Origin: Comamonadaceae bacterium | GTDB lineage: Bacteria > Pseudomonadota > Gammaproteobacteria > Burkholderiales > Burkholderiaceae_C | DNA: 41,280 nucleotides | Assembly: GCA_947373105.1 (NCBI GenBank) | Contig: CANBWK010000015.1 | Span: 1-41,280, forward strand | Direction: 5' to 3' | In this document: positions 1-7,667 of the stretch, one piece after another | How positions within the stretch are numbered: position 1 is the first letter of the stretch | Layout: each line of letters starts with the position of its first letter | The notes under the pieces: model-generated | What the model saw: the letters and a program-made list of their open reading frames with translations, nothing else | Databases searched by the model: none | What the model was told of the DNA's origin: nothing | Translations under genes and position numbers: made by a program

Positions 1-78
1 CACAACAAGCCTGTCCGCTTGGAGGACATCTGCTTCGAATGAGGCATCGGTAATGTGTTTGATCAGTTCGCTGGCCAT
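1..78 (-). CDS. trxA: thioredoxin 1, N-terminal fragment
   Basis: Only the first 26 codons lie in the window; the rest is beyond the left edge. Reading the minus strand from the ATG at 78 gives MASELIKHITDASFEADVLQ followed by ADRLVV. This matches the N-terminus of bacterial thioredoxin 1 (consensus I-x-x-[IL]-T-D-x-x-F-x-x-x-V-L), just before the strand that leads into the WCGPC active site. Thioredoxin is the cytoplasmic disulfide reductase fed by thioredoxin reductase. The active site itself is not visible, so the call rests on the N-terminal match. The gene is divergent from the flavoprotein gene to its right. Confidence 0.8.
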   Translation of the reverse strand, partial: MASELIKHITDASFEADVLQADRLVV

Positions 79-192
79 GGCCTGTTCCTTGTGTAGTTGC
101 GACTAAGAGACTTATATGAAGACTTCCTCTATTTTGACAGAAACCCGCCTTTCTGGTTGGACTGTGTTTTTAACGGCATATCCCCAGTGCAA

Positions 193-1497
193 ATGATCTC
201 TTTGGACTCAGCTTTGGCATCTTCCCCAACTTGGGAGGTCGATGTCGCGGTGATCGGAGGCGGGCCTTCAGGCCTGATGGCTGCTGAGGTGCTCTCGGCC
301 CTGGGGGTATCGGTTCACTTGTTCGATGCCATGCCCTCCGTGGGGCGTAAATTTTTGTTGGCGGGTCGCGGTGGATTGAACTTGACCCATGCGGAGCCTT
401 GGGAGGCTTTCGTGGGGCGTTTTGGTGACAAGGCCGAGGCCGTAAAGGATTGGTTGGATCAGTTTGGCGCTGAGCATGTGCGGGCTTGGGCGAAAGAGCT
501 GGGTATTGAGACTTTTGTTGGCTCCAGTGGGCGTGTATTCCCCTCTGAGATGAAGGCCGCACCCTTGTTGCGTGCTTGGCTGCACCGCTTGCGTCATGCG
601 CAGATGCCCGTGAAGTTTCACATGCGCCACCGTTGGGTGGGGTGGTCCGACGATGGATGGGTGTTTGAGACAGCGCAAGGGCGAGTGCAGGTCAAGTCCA
701 AAGCCATTGTGCTGGCCTTAGGTGGTGGGAGTTGGTCTCGGCTGGGGTCTGATGGGGCGTGGGCGCCCAGGTTGCAACAGCGGGGTATTCAAGTGGAATC
801 ATTGCAGCCCGCTAATTGTGGTTTCGATGTGGTGGGACGCAGTGGGCAAGGTTGGACAGATCATTTCAAAAGCAAATTTGCAGGACAACCTTTCAAGACA
901 GTCGCTATTCGATGGGTTGATCTGAATGGGCATTCGCACCATCGACAAGGTGAGTTTGTAGCGACCGGTACCGGTGTGGAAGGCAGCTTGATTTACAGCG
1001 CAGCCAAAGATCTGCGTGAAGCAGGTCTGCGAGACGGTCAAGCCCATTTTGAGTTGGACCTGTTGCCCGACAGAACCCTCGAGTTTGTTCAAGCTGCGGT
1101 AGCGCACCCGAAGGGGTCACGAAGTTTGTCATCGCATTTGAAGAGCCGATTGGGATTGGAGGGGATCAAAATGGCGCTGCTTTACGAGTTGCTTGATACC
1201 GCTCATTTGCAAAATTCGCAAAGCTTGTCACAGGCCATCAAGTCACTGCCAGTGCGCTTATTGAGGACACGCCCCCTGGATGAAGCGATCAGCACGGCCG
1301 GAGGGGTTGCTTTGTCAGAAATGGACGCCCAATTGATGCTCCACAAAATGCCGGGCGTTTTTTGTGCGGGTGAAATGTTGGACTGGGAGGCGCCAACGGG
1401 AGGCTATTTACTCACTGCCAGCATGGCCAGTGGTCATCGGGCAGGCCATTCTGTGGCGCAATGGTTGGGTCAAGCCCAGAAAATTATTTCCGAATGA
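193..1497 (+). CDS. FAD-dependent oxidoreductase, HI0933/YhiN-like flavoprotein
   Basis: A 434-residue protein from the ATG at 193. It has an N-terminal Rossmann dinucleotide-binding motif (VAVIGGGPSGLMAAE, about residues 18-32) and, shortly after, GRKFLLAGRGGLNLTH, which is diagnostic of the HI0933/YhiN flavoprotein family (the TIGR03862-type branch). A C-terminal FAD segment (GVFCAGEMLDWEAPTGGYLL) is also present. The substrate of this family is not established, so I call only a flavoprotein. The frame stays open upstream to a TTG at 97, but the residues before 193 do not look like the family and no good ribosome binding site precedes either start. Its last 14 bases overlap the convergent lipoprotein gene. 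Confidence 0.8.
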   Translation: MISLDSALASSPTWEVDVAVIGGGPSGLMAAEVLSALGVSVHLFDAMPSVGRKFLLAGRGGLNLTHAEPWEAFVGRFGDKAEAVKDWLDQFGAEHVRAWAKELGIETFVGSSGRVFPSEMKAAPLLRAWLHRLRHAQMPVKFHMRHRWVGWSDDGWVFETAQGRVQVKSKAIVLALGGGSWSRLGSDGAWAPRLQQRGIQVESLQPANCGFDVVGRSGQGWTDHFKSKFAGQPFKTVAIRWVDLNGHSHHRQGEFVATGTGVEGSLIYSAAKDLREAGLRDGQAHFELDLLPDRTLEFVQAAVAHPKGSRSLSSHLKSRLGLEGIKMALLYELLDTAHLQNSQSLSQAIKSLPVRLLRTRPLDEAISTAGGVALSEMDAQLMLHKMPGVFCAGEMLDWEAPTGGYLLTASMASGHRAGHSVAQWLGQAQKIISE

Positions 1498-1966
1498 ACT
1501 CAATCTTGCCAATGATCACTTCGCCTTGCACATTGCGTTCCAGGGAGATCACTGCATCGCGGCCTTGAGCAGCATCGAAAATCAAATCCGACTTGATTTG
1601 AGCCAGATTTTTGACGCTGTTGAACAAGGTACCCAGCAAACTGATCAGGAAGAAGGGGTCTTTGGGGGTGATTTCGTTGGGTGGCGGGTTGACTCTGACC
1701 GCACCACCGGAGCGTTCAACCGCAGAAAGCCATTTTTGCAGACGCTCGGGAACTTGGTTGGGGCTGACTTTTTCGTAAAAAGCGACATTCACGGTCTTGA
1801 ATGATGCGCCTAGGGAGCTCGATAAATCCCGGTCAAATTTGGGCAGGTCGACAAAACTCACTTGGGGAGAGGCGGGAGTTGCAGCAGCAGAAGGGGCCAG
1901 AGGCACTGTGCTCGCACATGAACTCAAGAGCAGTGCCATTGTCAATACGCAAGTTTGAAATTTCAT
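1484..1966 (-). CDS. small predicted outer-membrane lipoprotein, function unknown
   Basis: A 160-residue protein starting at the ATG at 1966 (MKFQTCVLTMALLLSSCAST). The N-terminus is a short lipoprotein signal with lipobox L-S-S-C, so Cys17 would be lipidated after signal peptidase II cleavage. The rest has no motif I recognise. A Ser/Ala/Pro-rich stretch follows the Cys, then an apparently folded domain ending in a strand-rich segment (VISLERNVQGEVIIGKIEFI). The frame remains open for 85 codons upstream, but that part crosses the 4.5S RNA gene and is not protein-like. The start lies about 20 bases downstream of the RNA end, so the gene may be reached by read-through from the ffs promoter. 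Confidence 0.7.
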   Translation of the reverse strand: MKFQTCVLTMALLLSSCASTVPLAPSAAATPASPQVSFVDLPKFDRDLSSSLGASFKTVNVAFYEKVSPNQVPERLQKWLSAVERSGGAVRVNPPPNEITPKDPFFLISLLGTLFNSVKNLAQIKSDLIFDAAQGRDAVISLERNVQGEVIIGKIEFIRK

Positions 1967-1986
1967 GCATGTCGCCCAAAATGTGA

Positions 1987-2086
1987 GGTGACGAGCCTTG
2001 ACCCCGGCACTGGCTCTACAGTTAGAGCTGCTTGGTTCCCCACCTGACTCGGTTGGCCGCTTCACCATGCGGGAAGGCCCGTCACC
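1987..2086 (-). ncRNA. ffs: 4.5S signal recognition particle RNA (small bacterial type)
   Basis: The minus strand between the lipoprotein gene and dnaX carries the SRP RNA apical signature GTCAGGTGGGGAACCAAGCAG at plus coordinates 2028-2048, with a GGAA tetraloop (2036-2039) closed by G-C pairs. The common CC-GGAA-GG is replaced by GG-GGAA-CC, a compensated change. The ends form a 13-bp helix: GGTGACGGGCCTT (2086-2074) against AAGGCTCGTCACC (1999-1987), with 12 Watson-Crick pairs and one G-U. About 100 nt is the right size for the short proteobacterial RNA, which binds Ffh and directs membrane proteins to FtsY and SecYEG. Exact ends are inferred from the helix and were not measured. Confidence 0.88.
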
Positions 2087-2090
2087 GTCT

Positions 2091-2096
2091 ATTGTA
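2091..2096 (-). promoter_or_regulatory. probable -10 element of ffs
   Basis: On the minus strand TACAAT ends 4 bases before the first paired base of the 4.5S RNA, a suitable distance for a start at about 2085-2087. I see no convincing -35 hexamer at 16-18 bases, so this is a partial match only. Confidence 0.4.
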
Positions 2097-2143
2097 GGGC
2101 AAGACATGAAGATGGGTGGGCTTAAGCCGATAGAATCTAGCGC

Positions 2144-3898
2144 ATGTCTTACCTTGTTCTTGCCCGAAAATACCGTCCGCGCAATTTCACCGAATTGGTG
2201 GGGCAAGAGCATGTCGTCCAAGCCTTAACCAATGCCTTGGTTCAGCAACGCCTGCACCACGCCTATTTGTTCACGGGTACGCGGGGTGTGGGCAAAACCA
2301 CGGTTTCGCGTATTTTGGCCAAATCGCTCAACTGCCAAGGCGCAGATGGGCAGGGGGGCATCACTGCCAAGCCCTGTGGCGTGTGTCAAGCCTGCCGCGA
2401 CATTGATTCAGGTCGATTTGTAGATTACACAGAGCTCGATGCAGCCTCGAACCGAGGGGTTGACGAAGTGCAAAGCTTGTTGGAGCAAGCGGTCTATAAG
2501 CCAGTACAAGGGCGCTTTAAAGTCTTCATGATTGATGAAGTGCACATGCTCACGAACACCGCATTCAATGCGATGCTCAAAACCCTGGAAGAGCCGCCCG
2601 AGTACCTGAAGTTTGTGTTGGCCACGACCGATCCTCAAAAGGTGCCTGTCACAGTCTTATCGCGTTGCCTGCAATTCAATTTGCGACCCATGGCGCCAGA
2701 GACTGTATTTGAGCATTTGACCCAAGTGCTGGCGCAAGAAAATTTACCCGCAGAGCCATTGGCTTTGCGCATGCTGGCACGCGCAGCCCGAGGCTCCATG
2801 CGGGATGCATTGAGCTTGACGGATCAGGCCATTGCTTTTGGCAACGGTCAATTGCAAGAAGCCACTGTGCGACTCATGCTTGGCAGTGTGGACCGGGGAC
2901 ACGTACTGAGCTTGATCGATGCACTTGACCGTTCTGATGGGGCTGAAATCGTCTCTTTGATTGATGCCTTGCGCCGTAATGGCCTGTCTGCAGCTTCTAC
3001 CCTGGAAGACATGTCCATGGTGCTGCAACGTATGGCCGTGATACAAGCCGTGCCCAGCATGATTGAGGATGAAAGCGATCCTGATGCAGCACAGATCACC
3101 AGCTTGGCAAGAGGTATGGCCGCGGATGAAACACAGTTGTTGTACAGCCTTTGTTTGCATGGCAGGGGGGAGCTTGGATTGGCGCCAGACGAGTACGTGG
3201 CTTTGACCATGATTTTGTTGCGCTTGCTGGCTTTCAAGCCTGGCGCCATGACGCACACGCCGGCTGAAAAAAAAAGTCCGCGAACACCCCCCTCGTTGAC
3301 ACCTGAACCTGCTGGGGAAAAGCCAGCGGATGGCCCTCCACCGTGGGTCGATCTGGATGAAGAGGAGCCCTATGTGGCCGAACTGCCCGGTGATTCCGAG
3401 ACGCAAACACCCCCCTTTCAAATTCTGAAAGTACGCGAAAGCACTGAGCCGACAGAGCGCACTTCACATCGGCGAGAGACTGTCAATTCGCAAGATGTGG
3501 TGGACTTAACGCCGACGCCTGAAGGTGATTTTTGGAATGCCGTGGTCAGGAATATGGTCGACAAAGAACTGATCAATGCCTTGGTTCGTGAATTGGCTTT
3601 GCAATCTCAATTGATAGCCAGAAATTCGGACCGTTGGCATCTCAAGCTGGAGCGCGAGTCACTGAACCAAGCGATGGCGCGCGAAAGGCTGAAGGCGGCG
3701 CTTGCAACCCTTGGGCATGCCGTGGAATTGGATTTTGAGTTCGGTAAAGTGACCGACAGCCCTTTGTTGCGCCACACGGTTGCGCTGAATGAAAAACAGT
3801 GGGCTGCCCAAGACTTGATTGAAAACGACCCGATGGTCCAAGAATTGATGCGGGACTTTGGCGCCAAAATCGTGCCCGGCAGCGTCAAACCCATTTAA
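2144..3898 (+). CDS. dnaX: DNA polymerase III subunits gamma and tau (clamp loader)
   Basis: A 584-residue clamp-loader ATPase. Visible motifs are Walker A GTRGVGKT (residues 45-52), zinc-binding cysteines C64, C78, C81 and C84, Walker B with DEVH (131-134) and the SRC sensor (173-175). AAA+ domains I-III run to about residue 370. A Pro/Glu-rich linker follows, then a C-terminal domain that in tau binds the polymerase alpha subunit and DnaB. At 3267-3275 there is a run of nine A, read as GAA AAA AAA AGT, right at the domain III/linker border. Slipping there would give a gamma-like protein of about 384-387 residues. The gene heads a dnaX-ybaB-recR cluster, a widespread arrangement. No clear ribosome binding site precedes the ATG. 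Confidence 0.97.
   Translation: MSYLVLARKYRPRNFTELVGQEHVVQALTNALVQQRLHHAYLFTGTRGVGKTTVSRILAKSLNCQGADGQGGITAKPCGVCQACRDIDSGRFVDYTELDAASNRGVDEVQSLLEQAVYKPVQGRFKVFMIDEVHMLTNTAFNAMLKTLEEPPEYLKFVLATTDPQKVPVTVLSRCLQFNLRPMAPETVFEHLTQVLAQENLPAEPLALRMLARAARGSMRDALSLTDQAIAFGNGQLQEATVRLMLGSVDRGHVLSLIDALDRSDGAEIVSLIDALRRNGLSAASTLEDMSMVLQRMAVIQAVPSMIEDESDPDAAQITSLARGMAADETQLLYSLCLHGRGELGLAPDEYVALTMILLRLLAFKPGAMTHTPAEKKSPRTPPSLTPEPAGEKPADGPPPWVDLDEEEPYVAELPGDSETQTPPFQILKVRESTEPTERTSHRRETVNSQDVVDLTPTPEGDFWNAVVRNMVDKELINALVRELALQSQLIARNSDRWHLKLERESLNQAMARERLKAALATLGHAVELDFEFGKVTDSPLLRHTVALNEKQWAAQDLIENDPMVQELMRDFGAKIVPGSVKPI
3267..3275 (+). promoter_or_regulatory. A9 slippery run in dnaX (candidate gamma/tau slippage site)
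   Basis: Nine consecutive A bases overlie codons 375-378 of dnaX in the register A AAA AAA, a slippery heptamer. A -1 shift reads ten more codons and stops at TGA 3304-3306, giving 387 residues. A one-base skip stops at TGA 3297-3299, giving 384 residues. Both products would keep the ATPase and collar domains and lose the tau-specific tail. A hairpin (3309-3315 with 3323-3329) lies about 33 bases downstream, farther than in known stimulators. No strong internal Shine-Dalgarno is seen upstream. Confidence 0.5.
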
Positions 3899-3939
3899 TT
3901 CCATCCCCACACTACATCTCGATTTAAAGGAAGCAAACC

Positions 3940-4263
3940 ATGTTCAACAAAGGTCAACTCGCTGGACTCATGAAGCAAGCTCAAGCGATGCAGGACAACC
4001 TGAAAAAAGCGCAAGATGAATTGGCGTTCATTGATGTTGAAGGTGCATCGGGCGGGGGCTTGGTCAAGGTCTTGATGACCTGCAAACACAACGTCAAACG
4101 CGTGACCATTGACCCCAGTTTGCTGGCGGATGACAAAGACATGCTGGAAGACTTGGTGGCCGCTGCAATGAACGATGCAGTTCGTTTGGCCGAAGAAACT
4201 TCGCAACAAAAGATGGGCAAATTGACTGCCGGTTTGCCGGCAGGCATGAAGCTGCCTTTCTAA
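3940..4263 (+). CDS. ybaB: YbaB/EbfC family nucleoid-associated protein
   Basis: A 107-residue protein of the normal family length. It has the N-terminal helix rich in Lys and Gln ([19 protein letters not shown], about residues 10-28) and the Gly-rich turn [12 protein letters not shown] (about 36-47) typical of YbaB/EbfC. These small dimers bind DNA as tweezers and associate with the nucleoid. The gene sits between dnaX and recR, as in many bacteria, which supports a role linked to replication or recombination. AAAGGAAG lies 8-15 bases before the ATG and is a good ribosome binding site. It is followed by recR after 3 bases, so the two are surely cotranscribed. Confidence 0.95.
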   Translation: MFNKGQLAGLMKQAQAMQDNLKKAQDELAFIDVEGASGGGLVKVLMTCKHNVKRVTIDPSLLADDKDMLEDLVAAAMNDAVRLAEETSQQKMGKLTAGLPAGMKLPF

Positions 4264-4266
4264 GCG

Positions 4267-4857
4267 ATGTCCGATGCGTACACGCTCGACGCGCTGACAC
4301 AAGCGCTCAAGGGACTGCCAGGTGTAGGCATTAAATCTGCTGCCCGCATGGCTTTTCATTTGATGCAAAGGGACCGTGCCGCGGCAACTCGTCTTTCACG
4401 TGCCCTTCTGGAAGCCGTTGAGCGCGTGCGGCATTGCAGCAGGTGCCACACGTTTACCGAGTCAGAAGTTTGCTCAACTTGCCAAGATGCTGGACGTGAT
4501 CACACGAAACTGTGCGTCGTGGAAACGCCAGCGGACCAGTCAGCCATTGAGCGTACCGCTTCATTCAAAGGCTTGTATTTTGTATTGATGGGTAAGCTGA
4601 GCCCCCTCGATGGCATTGGCCCTAAGGACATTGGATTGGCCAAATTGCTCGAGCGAGCGGTTGACGGTGAAGTCCAAGAGGTGATTCTGGCTACCAATTT
4701 CACAGCTGAAGGCGAAGCCACCGCCCATGTGATTGCAGAAATGCTCAAAAGCAAAGGTTTGCGCGTAACCCGACTGGCCCGCGGTGTGCCCGCGGGGAGC
4801 GAACTGGAGTACGTGGACTTAGGGACCATCGCCCATGCGCTGATTGACCGCCGTTGA
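4267..4857 (+). CDS. recR: recombination mediator RecR
   Basis: A 196-residue protein matching RecR in length and layout. It has a helix-hairpin-helix ([19 protein letters not shown], about residues 14-32), a four-cysteine zinc finger (C57, C60, C69, C72) and a Toprim domain (about 78-170) with the acidic start VVETPAD. RecR works with RecO and RecF to load RecA on gapped DNA coated by SSB. It begins 3 bases after ybaB stops and closes the dnaX-ybaB-recR operon. The 154 bases that follow hold no clear terminator. Confidence 0.97.
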   Translation: MSDAYTLDALTQALKGLPGVGIKSAARMAFHLMQRDRAAATRLSRALLEAVERVRHCSRCHTFTESEVCSTCQDAGRDHTKLCVVETPADQSAIERTASFKGLYFVLMGKLSPLDGIGPKDIGLAKLLERAVDGEVQEVILATNFTAEGEATAHVIAEMLKSKGLRVTRLARGVPAGSELEYVDLGTIAHALIDRR

Positions 4858-5011
4858 GTGGTGCTTTTTAGGCGGAGCCCTAGTGCAAATCCATTAAGTA
4901 AAAACCCATTGCGTGAAAACCCGCTTGGGATGTTTCCTAATGCGCAATTGAATGGCCTTGATTAAGCTCAATCTCTCGACGTCATGGTGGCGTTCTGCAT
5001 GGGAGTGATGG
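4858..5011 (+). other. intergenic region, nothing recognisable
   Basis: This 154-base gap separates recR from the substrate-binding protein gene. I see no tRNA, no rho-independent terminator with a T tract and no convincing promoter. A purine-rich GGGAG at 5001-5005 serves as ribosome binding site for the GTG at 5012. Confidence 0.4.
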
Positions 5012-6055
5012 GTGAGCTTTACATTGAGAAGACGACAATTCAACTTGCTCACTGCAGCAGGATTGGTGAGCTCGACTTCAATGCACAGTGCAGGAACAGA
5101 CTTTCAAAAGGTTCGAGTCGGCGTGTCGATGCGCAACAGCATGACCCATTTGCCCTTGGTCTTGGCGGATCAGCTGGGTTACTTTCGGCAAGCAGGGATC
5201 ATCGTCGATTGGCATGATTTCGAGGCTGGTTCTTTCGCTCACCAAGCGCTTTTAAGTGGCCAAGTCGATGTCATCAGTGGTCAATTTGAGCAGGTCCTCG
5301 ACTCGAACGATCGAGGGCATAAGCTGCAGGCTTTTGTGGTGCAGGGACGAACACCTCAGATCAGCTTGGGTATCGCCATGCGTCATTTGGCGAGTTACCA
5401 GACAATGTCGGATTTGAAACGTTTCAAAATTGGGATTTCTGCCTTGCATACAGCTACCCATGCGATGGCCAACGTGTGGTCACTCCAAGCGGGTGTGAGT
5501 CCCATGGAAATGCAATACGTCGAAGTTGGCAACATGATGACGGCGATGGATGCTTTGCGCAATGGCACTGTGGATGGGTTGAGCCACGTGGATCCCCTCA
5601 TGAGCTGGTTGGAATACAAGAGGGATTTGCGCGTGGTGGCCGATACCCGCTCTGTGCAAAGCGCTCATCTGTGGTTGGGTGGGGCCTTGGCGTCGACGTG
5701 TCTTTATGCCAAAACTGACTTTTTAAATCTAAAGCCTGAGCTCATGCAGGGGATGACCGAAGGTGTCGTGCGGGCATTGCGGTGGCTCCTTACTGCGGGC
5801 CCAACGGATGTCCTGCGGGCCGTACCTCCCAATGTATGGCTGGGAGACCGGGCTTTTTACTTGGGTACGCTTGATAAAGTCCGCGACAGCTATTCCCCTG
5901 ATGGCTTGTTCACGGATGAGTTGCTTCAAACCGCTTGGCGCAGTCGCGCGTTGCGCTTGGGTTTGCCACGTATCAATGCGGTAGACAGGACAGCCTTGCT
6001 GTTGTCATACACAAACGCAGCGGTTCAAAAAATAAAAAAACGTTCAATCGTTTAA
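5012..6055 (+). CDS. ABC-type substrate-binding protein, NMT1/SsuA-like, Tat signal
   Basis: A 347-residue protein starting at a GTG preceded by GGGAG at 6 bases. The N-terminus holds a twin-arginine signal (RRRQFNLLTAAGLV, residues 6-19), so export of the folded protein to the periplasm is likely. The mature part starts VRVGVSMRNSMTHLPLVLADQLGYFRQAGI, the usual opening of NMT1/THI5-like and SsuA/TauA-like binding proteins. These feed uptake of sulfonates, nitrate or pyrimidine precursors; the ligand cannot be read from sequence. No permease or ATPase gene is adjacent, so it is an orphan here. It ends 4 bases from the convergent mltD. Confidence 0.8.
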   Translation: MSFTLRRRQFNLLTAAGLVSSTSMHSAGTDFQKVRVGVSMRNSMTHLPLVLADQLGYFRQAGIIVDWHDFEAGSFAHQALLSGQVDVISGQFEQVLDSNDRGHKLQAFVVQGRTPQISLGIAMRHLASYQTMSDLKRFKIGISALHTATHAMANVWSLQAGVSPMEMQYVEVGNMMTAMDALRNGTVDGLSHVDPLMSWLEYKRDLRVVADTRSVQSAHLWLGGALASTCLYAKTDFLNLKPELMQGMTEGVVRALRWLLTAGPTDVLRAVPPNVWLGDRAFYLGTLDKVRDSYSPDGLFTDELLQTAWRSRALRLGLPRINAVDRTALLLSYTNAAVQKIKKRSIV

Positions 6056-6059
6056 CGGC

Positions 6060-7667
6060 TTATTTTTTTGCGACGCTGACCACTTTGCCTTGATGCTTGG
6101 CAGGATGAGGGTTCACCCTGGTTGTTTTGACTGCCTGGGCTTTCCCCTTGTTGGTGTTCGAGGCCGCTTGGACTTGGTGTGTATTGTTGACCAAACCCTT
6201 GGCCATGTAACGGCCTTGCGTGGTGGGTATCAGTAAAACAATGGATTGTCCTGCCTTTAAAGGGGCATTCATGCTGAGCTTGTTCCAACTCATTAAATTG
6301 GCGACAGTGACCCCATTCTTGCTGGCAAACCCTGCCAAGGTATCTCCTTTTCGCGCTTTGAGGGTGATTCGTTTAAGAACCACTTCGGGTGAAAATGCCG
6401 CTTGTCCGTTGTCGGCCAAATGCTCCGTGACGTCAGCATCAAGTACCCCTTTACGGGGTACCAGTAAGGTAGACCCTGCTTTGATTAGCATCTTTTGTGG
6501 GATGTTATTCATGCTTCGCAATTGATCTTCAGGCATGCCAACGCGTCGCGCAGCCTCTGAAGTTTTCATGGTTTGCGGCGAGACCCAAGCGGTCCAACTG
6601 GCCAGACGGTTGTTGGGGTGATCGTTGAGATTGCGTTGAAAAATGTCGGCATTATCCCAAGGCAATAAGATTTCGGGGGTGCCTGCCGCAAGAATGACCG
6701 GGCGACTCATGGAGGGGTTCAGGGCTTTGAAATCGTCCAAGCTGATTCCTGCCAAACGGGCGGCCAAACTCACATCGATGTCTCGCGTTATTTTGACGTT
6801 CTTAAAGTAAGGGTGGTTCTGAATCAAAGGCAGCCTGGTATCGAACTTCTCAGGCTGATTGATGATGTTTTTGACTGCTTGCAACTTAGGGACGTAGTAA
6901 CGTGTTTCGTTGGGCATATTCAGGTCGCTGTAGCTCAAGCCCAATCCAGCTGCTTTGTTCTTGGCCAAGGCGCGGCTCACACTGCCTTCCCCCCAGTTGT
7001 AGGCGGCCAAAGCCAAATGCCAGTCACCAAACATGCCATAGAGTTTTTGTAAATAATCCAGCGCCGCTCGGGTGGACTCCTGGATGCTTCGACGGTCGTC
7101 GCGGAAAATGTTTTGCTTCAATTCAAAATATTTACCTGTCGCGGGCATGAATTGCCACATACCAGCCGCCTTGGCTGAAGAGACGGCTTGAGGATTGAAC
7201 GCGGACTCGATGAACGGCAGCAAAGCCAATTCGGTAGGCATGCGGCGGCTTTCCAGTTCCTCCACGATGTAGAAAAGATATTTGCGTGAACGTTCCGTCA
7301 TGCGCAAGATGTAGTCCGGTTTTGAGGCATACCACTGCTCTCGGTCTTGAACCAGACTGCCTTCAAGGTTAGGCATGGCAAAGCCTAGCCGAATGCGTTC
7401 CCAAATATCTGCTGGAGGTTCTTGTTTGATCACGGCGACGGGTATCGCCGAGGCCACAGGGACAGCTTTGAGTGGCAGTGGCAGTGGCACGGGTGTCGTA
7501 ACAGGCGCTTGTGGTTGGGCTTGAACTTCGGTTTCAGCTGTCGCAACGGGTACGGAAGGTTGCGAAGGTGCCACGCTGGCGCAACCTGTAAGCATCAGAA
7601 AAAGGGCAATTAGGCAGAGCCCATATTGAATTCGGATTCTGCGAGAGAGAAAAATTTGAGGGGTCAT
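6060..7667 (-). CDS. mltD: membrane-bound lytic murein transglycosylase D, LysM-containing lipoprotein
   Basis: A 535-residue protein. Its ATG at 7667 overlaps the gloB stop as ATGA, which fixes the start and suggests translational coupling. It has a lipoprotein signal with lipobox L-T-G-C (Cys29), then a long Pro/Val/Ala-rich tether. A family 1 SLT domain follows, with catalytic Glu154 in IESAFNP and downstream GMWQFMPATG and AYNWGEG motifs. Next are a LysM-like segment ending LIKAGSTLLVP and a clearer LysM (ARKGDTLAGFASKNGVTVANL). It would cleave the MurNAc-GlcNAc bond of peptidoglycan, forming 1,6-anhydro ends, while anchored in the outer membrane. The C-terminus is basic and low complexity. 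Confidence 0.93.
   Translation of the reverse strand: MTPQIFLSRRIRIQYGLCLIALFLMLTGCASVAPSQPSVPVATAETEVQAQPQAPVTTPVPLPLPLKAVPVASAIPVAVIKQEPPADIWERIRLGFAMPNLEGSLVQDREQWYASKPDYILRMTERSRKYLFYIVEELESRRMPTELALLPFIESAFNPQAVSSAKAAGMWQFMPATGKYFELKQNIFRDDRRSIQESTRAALDYLQKLYGMFGDWHLALAAYNWGEGSVSRALAKNKAAGLGLSYSDLNMPNETRYYVPKLQAVKNIINQPEKFDTRLPLIQNHPYFKNVKITRDIDVSLAARLAGISLDDFKALNPSMSRPVILAAGTPEILLPWDNADIFQRNLNDHPNNRLASWTAWVSPQTMKTSEAARRVGMPEDQLRSMNNIPQKMLIKAGSTLLVPRKGVLDADVTEHLADNGQAAFSPEVVLKRITLKARKGDTLAGFASKNGVTVANLMSWNKLSMNAPLKAGQSIVLLIPTTQGRYMAKGLVNNTHQVQAASNTNKGKAQAVKTTRVNPHPAKHQGKVVSVAKK

Noticed and set aside
1967-2221. N-terminal extension of the lipoprotein frame across the ffs region
   Set aside because: The extension precedes a clear lipoprotein signal, overlaps the dnaX start and reads through the 4.5S RNA helix.
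3241-3306. dnaX as a frameshifted gene because of the A9 run
   Set aside because: The annotated frame is open across the run and continues through a normal tau C-terminal domain, so the gene is intact.
2744-3421. 225-codon minus-strand open frame opposite dnaX
   Set aside because: Antisense shadow; no start context and no domain.
7465-7500. Short GGCAGT-type tandem repeat in mltD
   Set aside because: It encodes the Pro-Leu tether after the lipidated Cys, a common low-complexity linker, and is only three units long.
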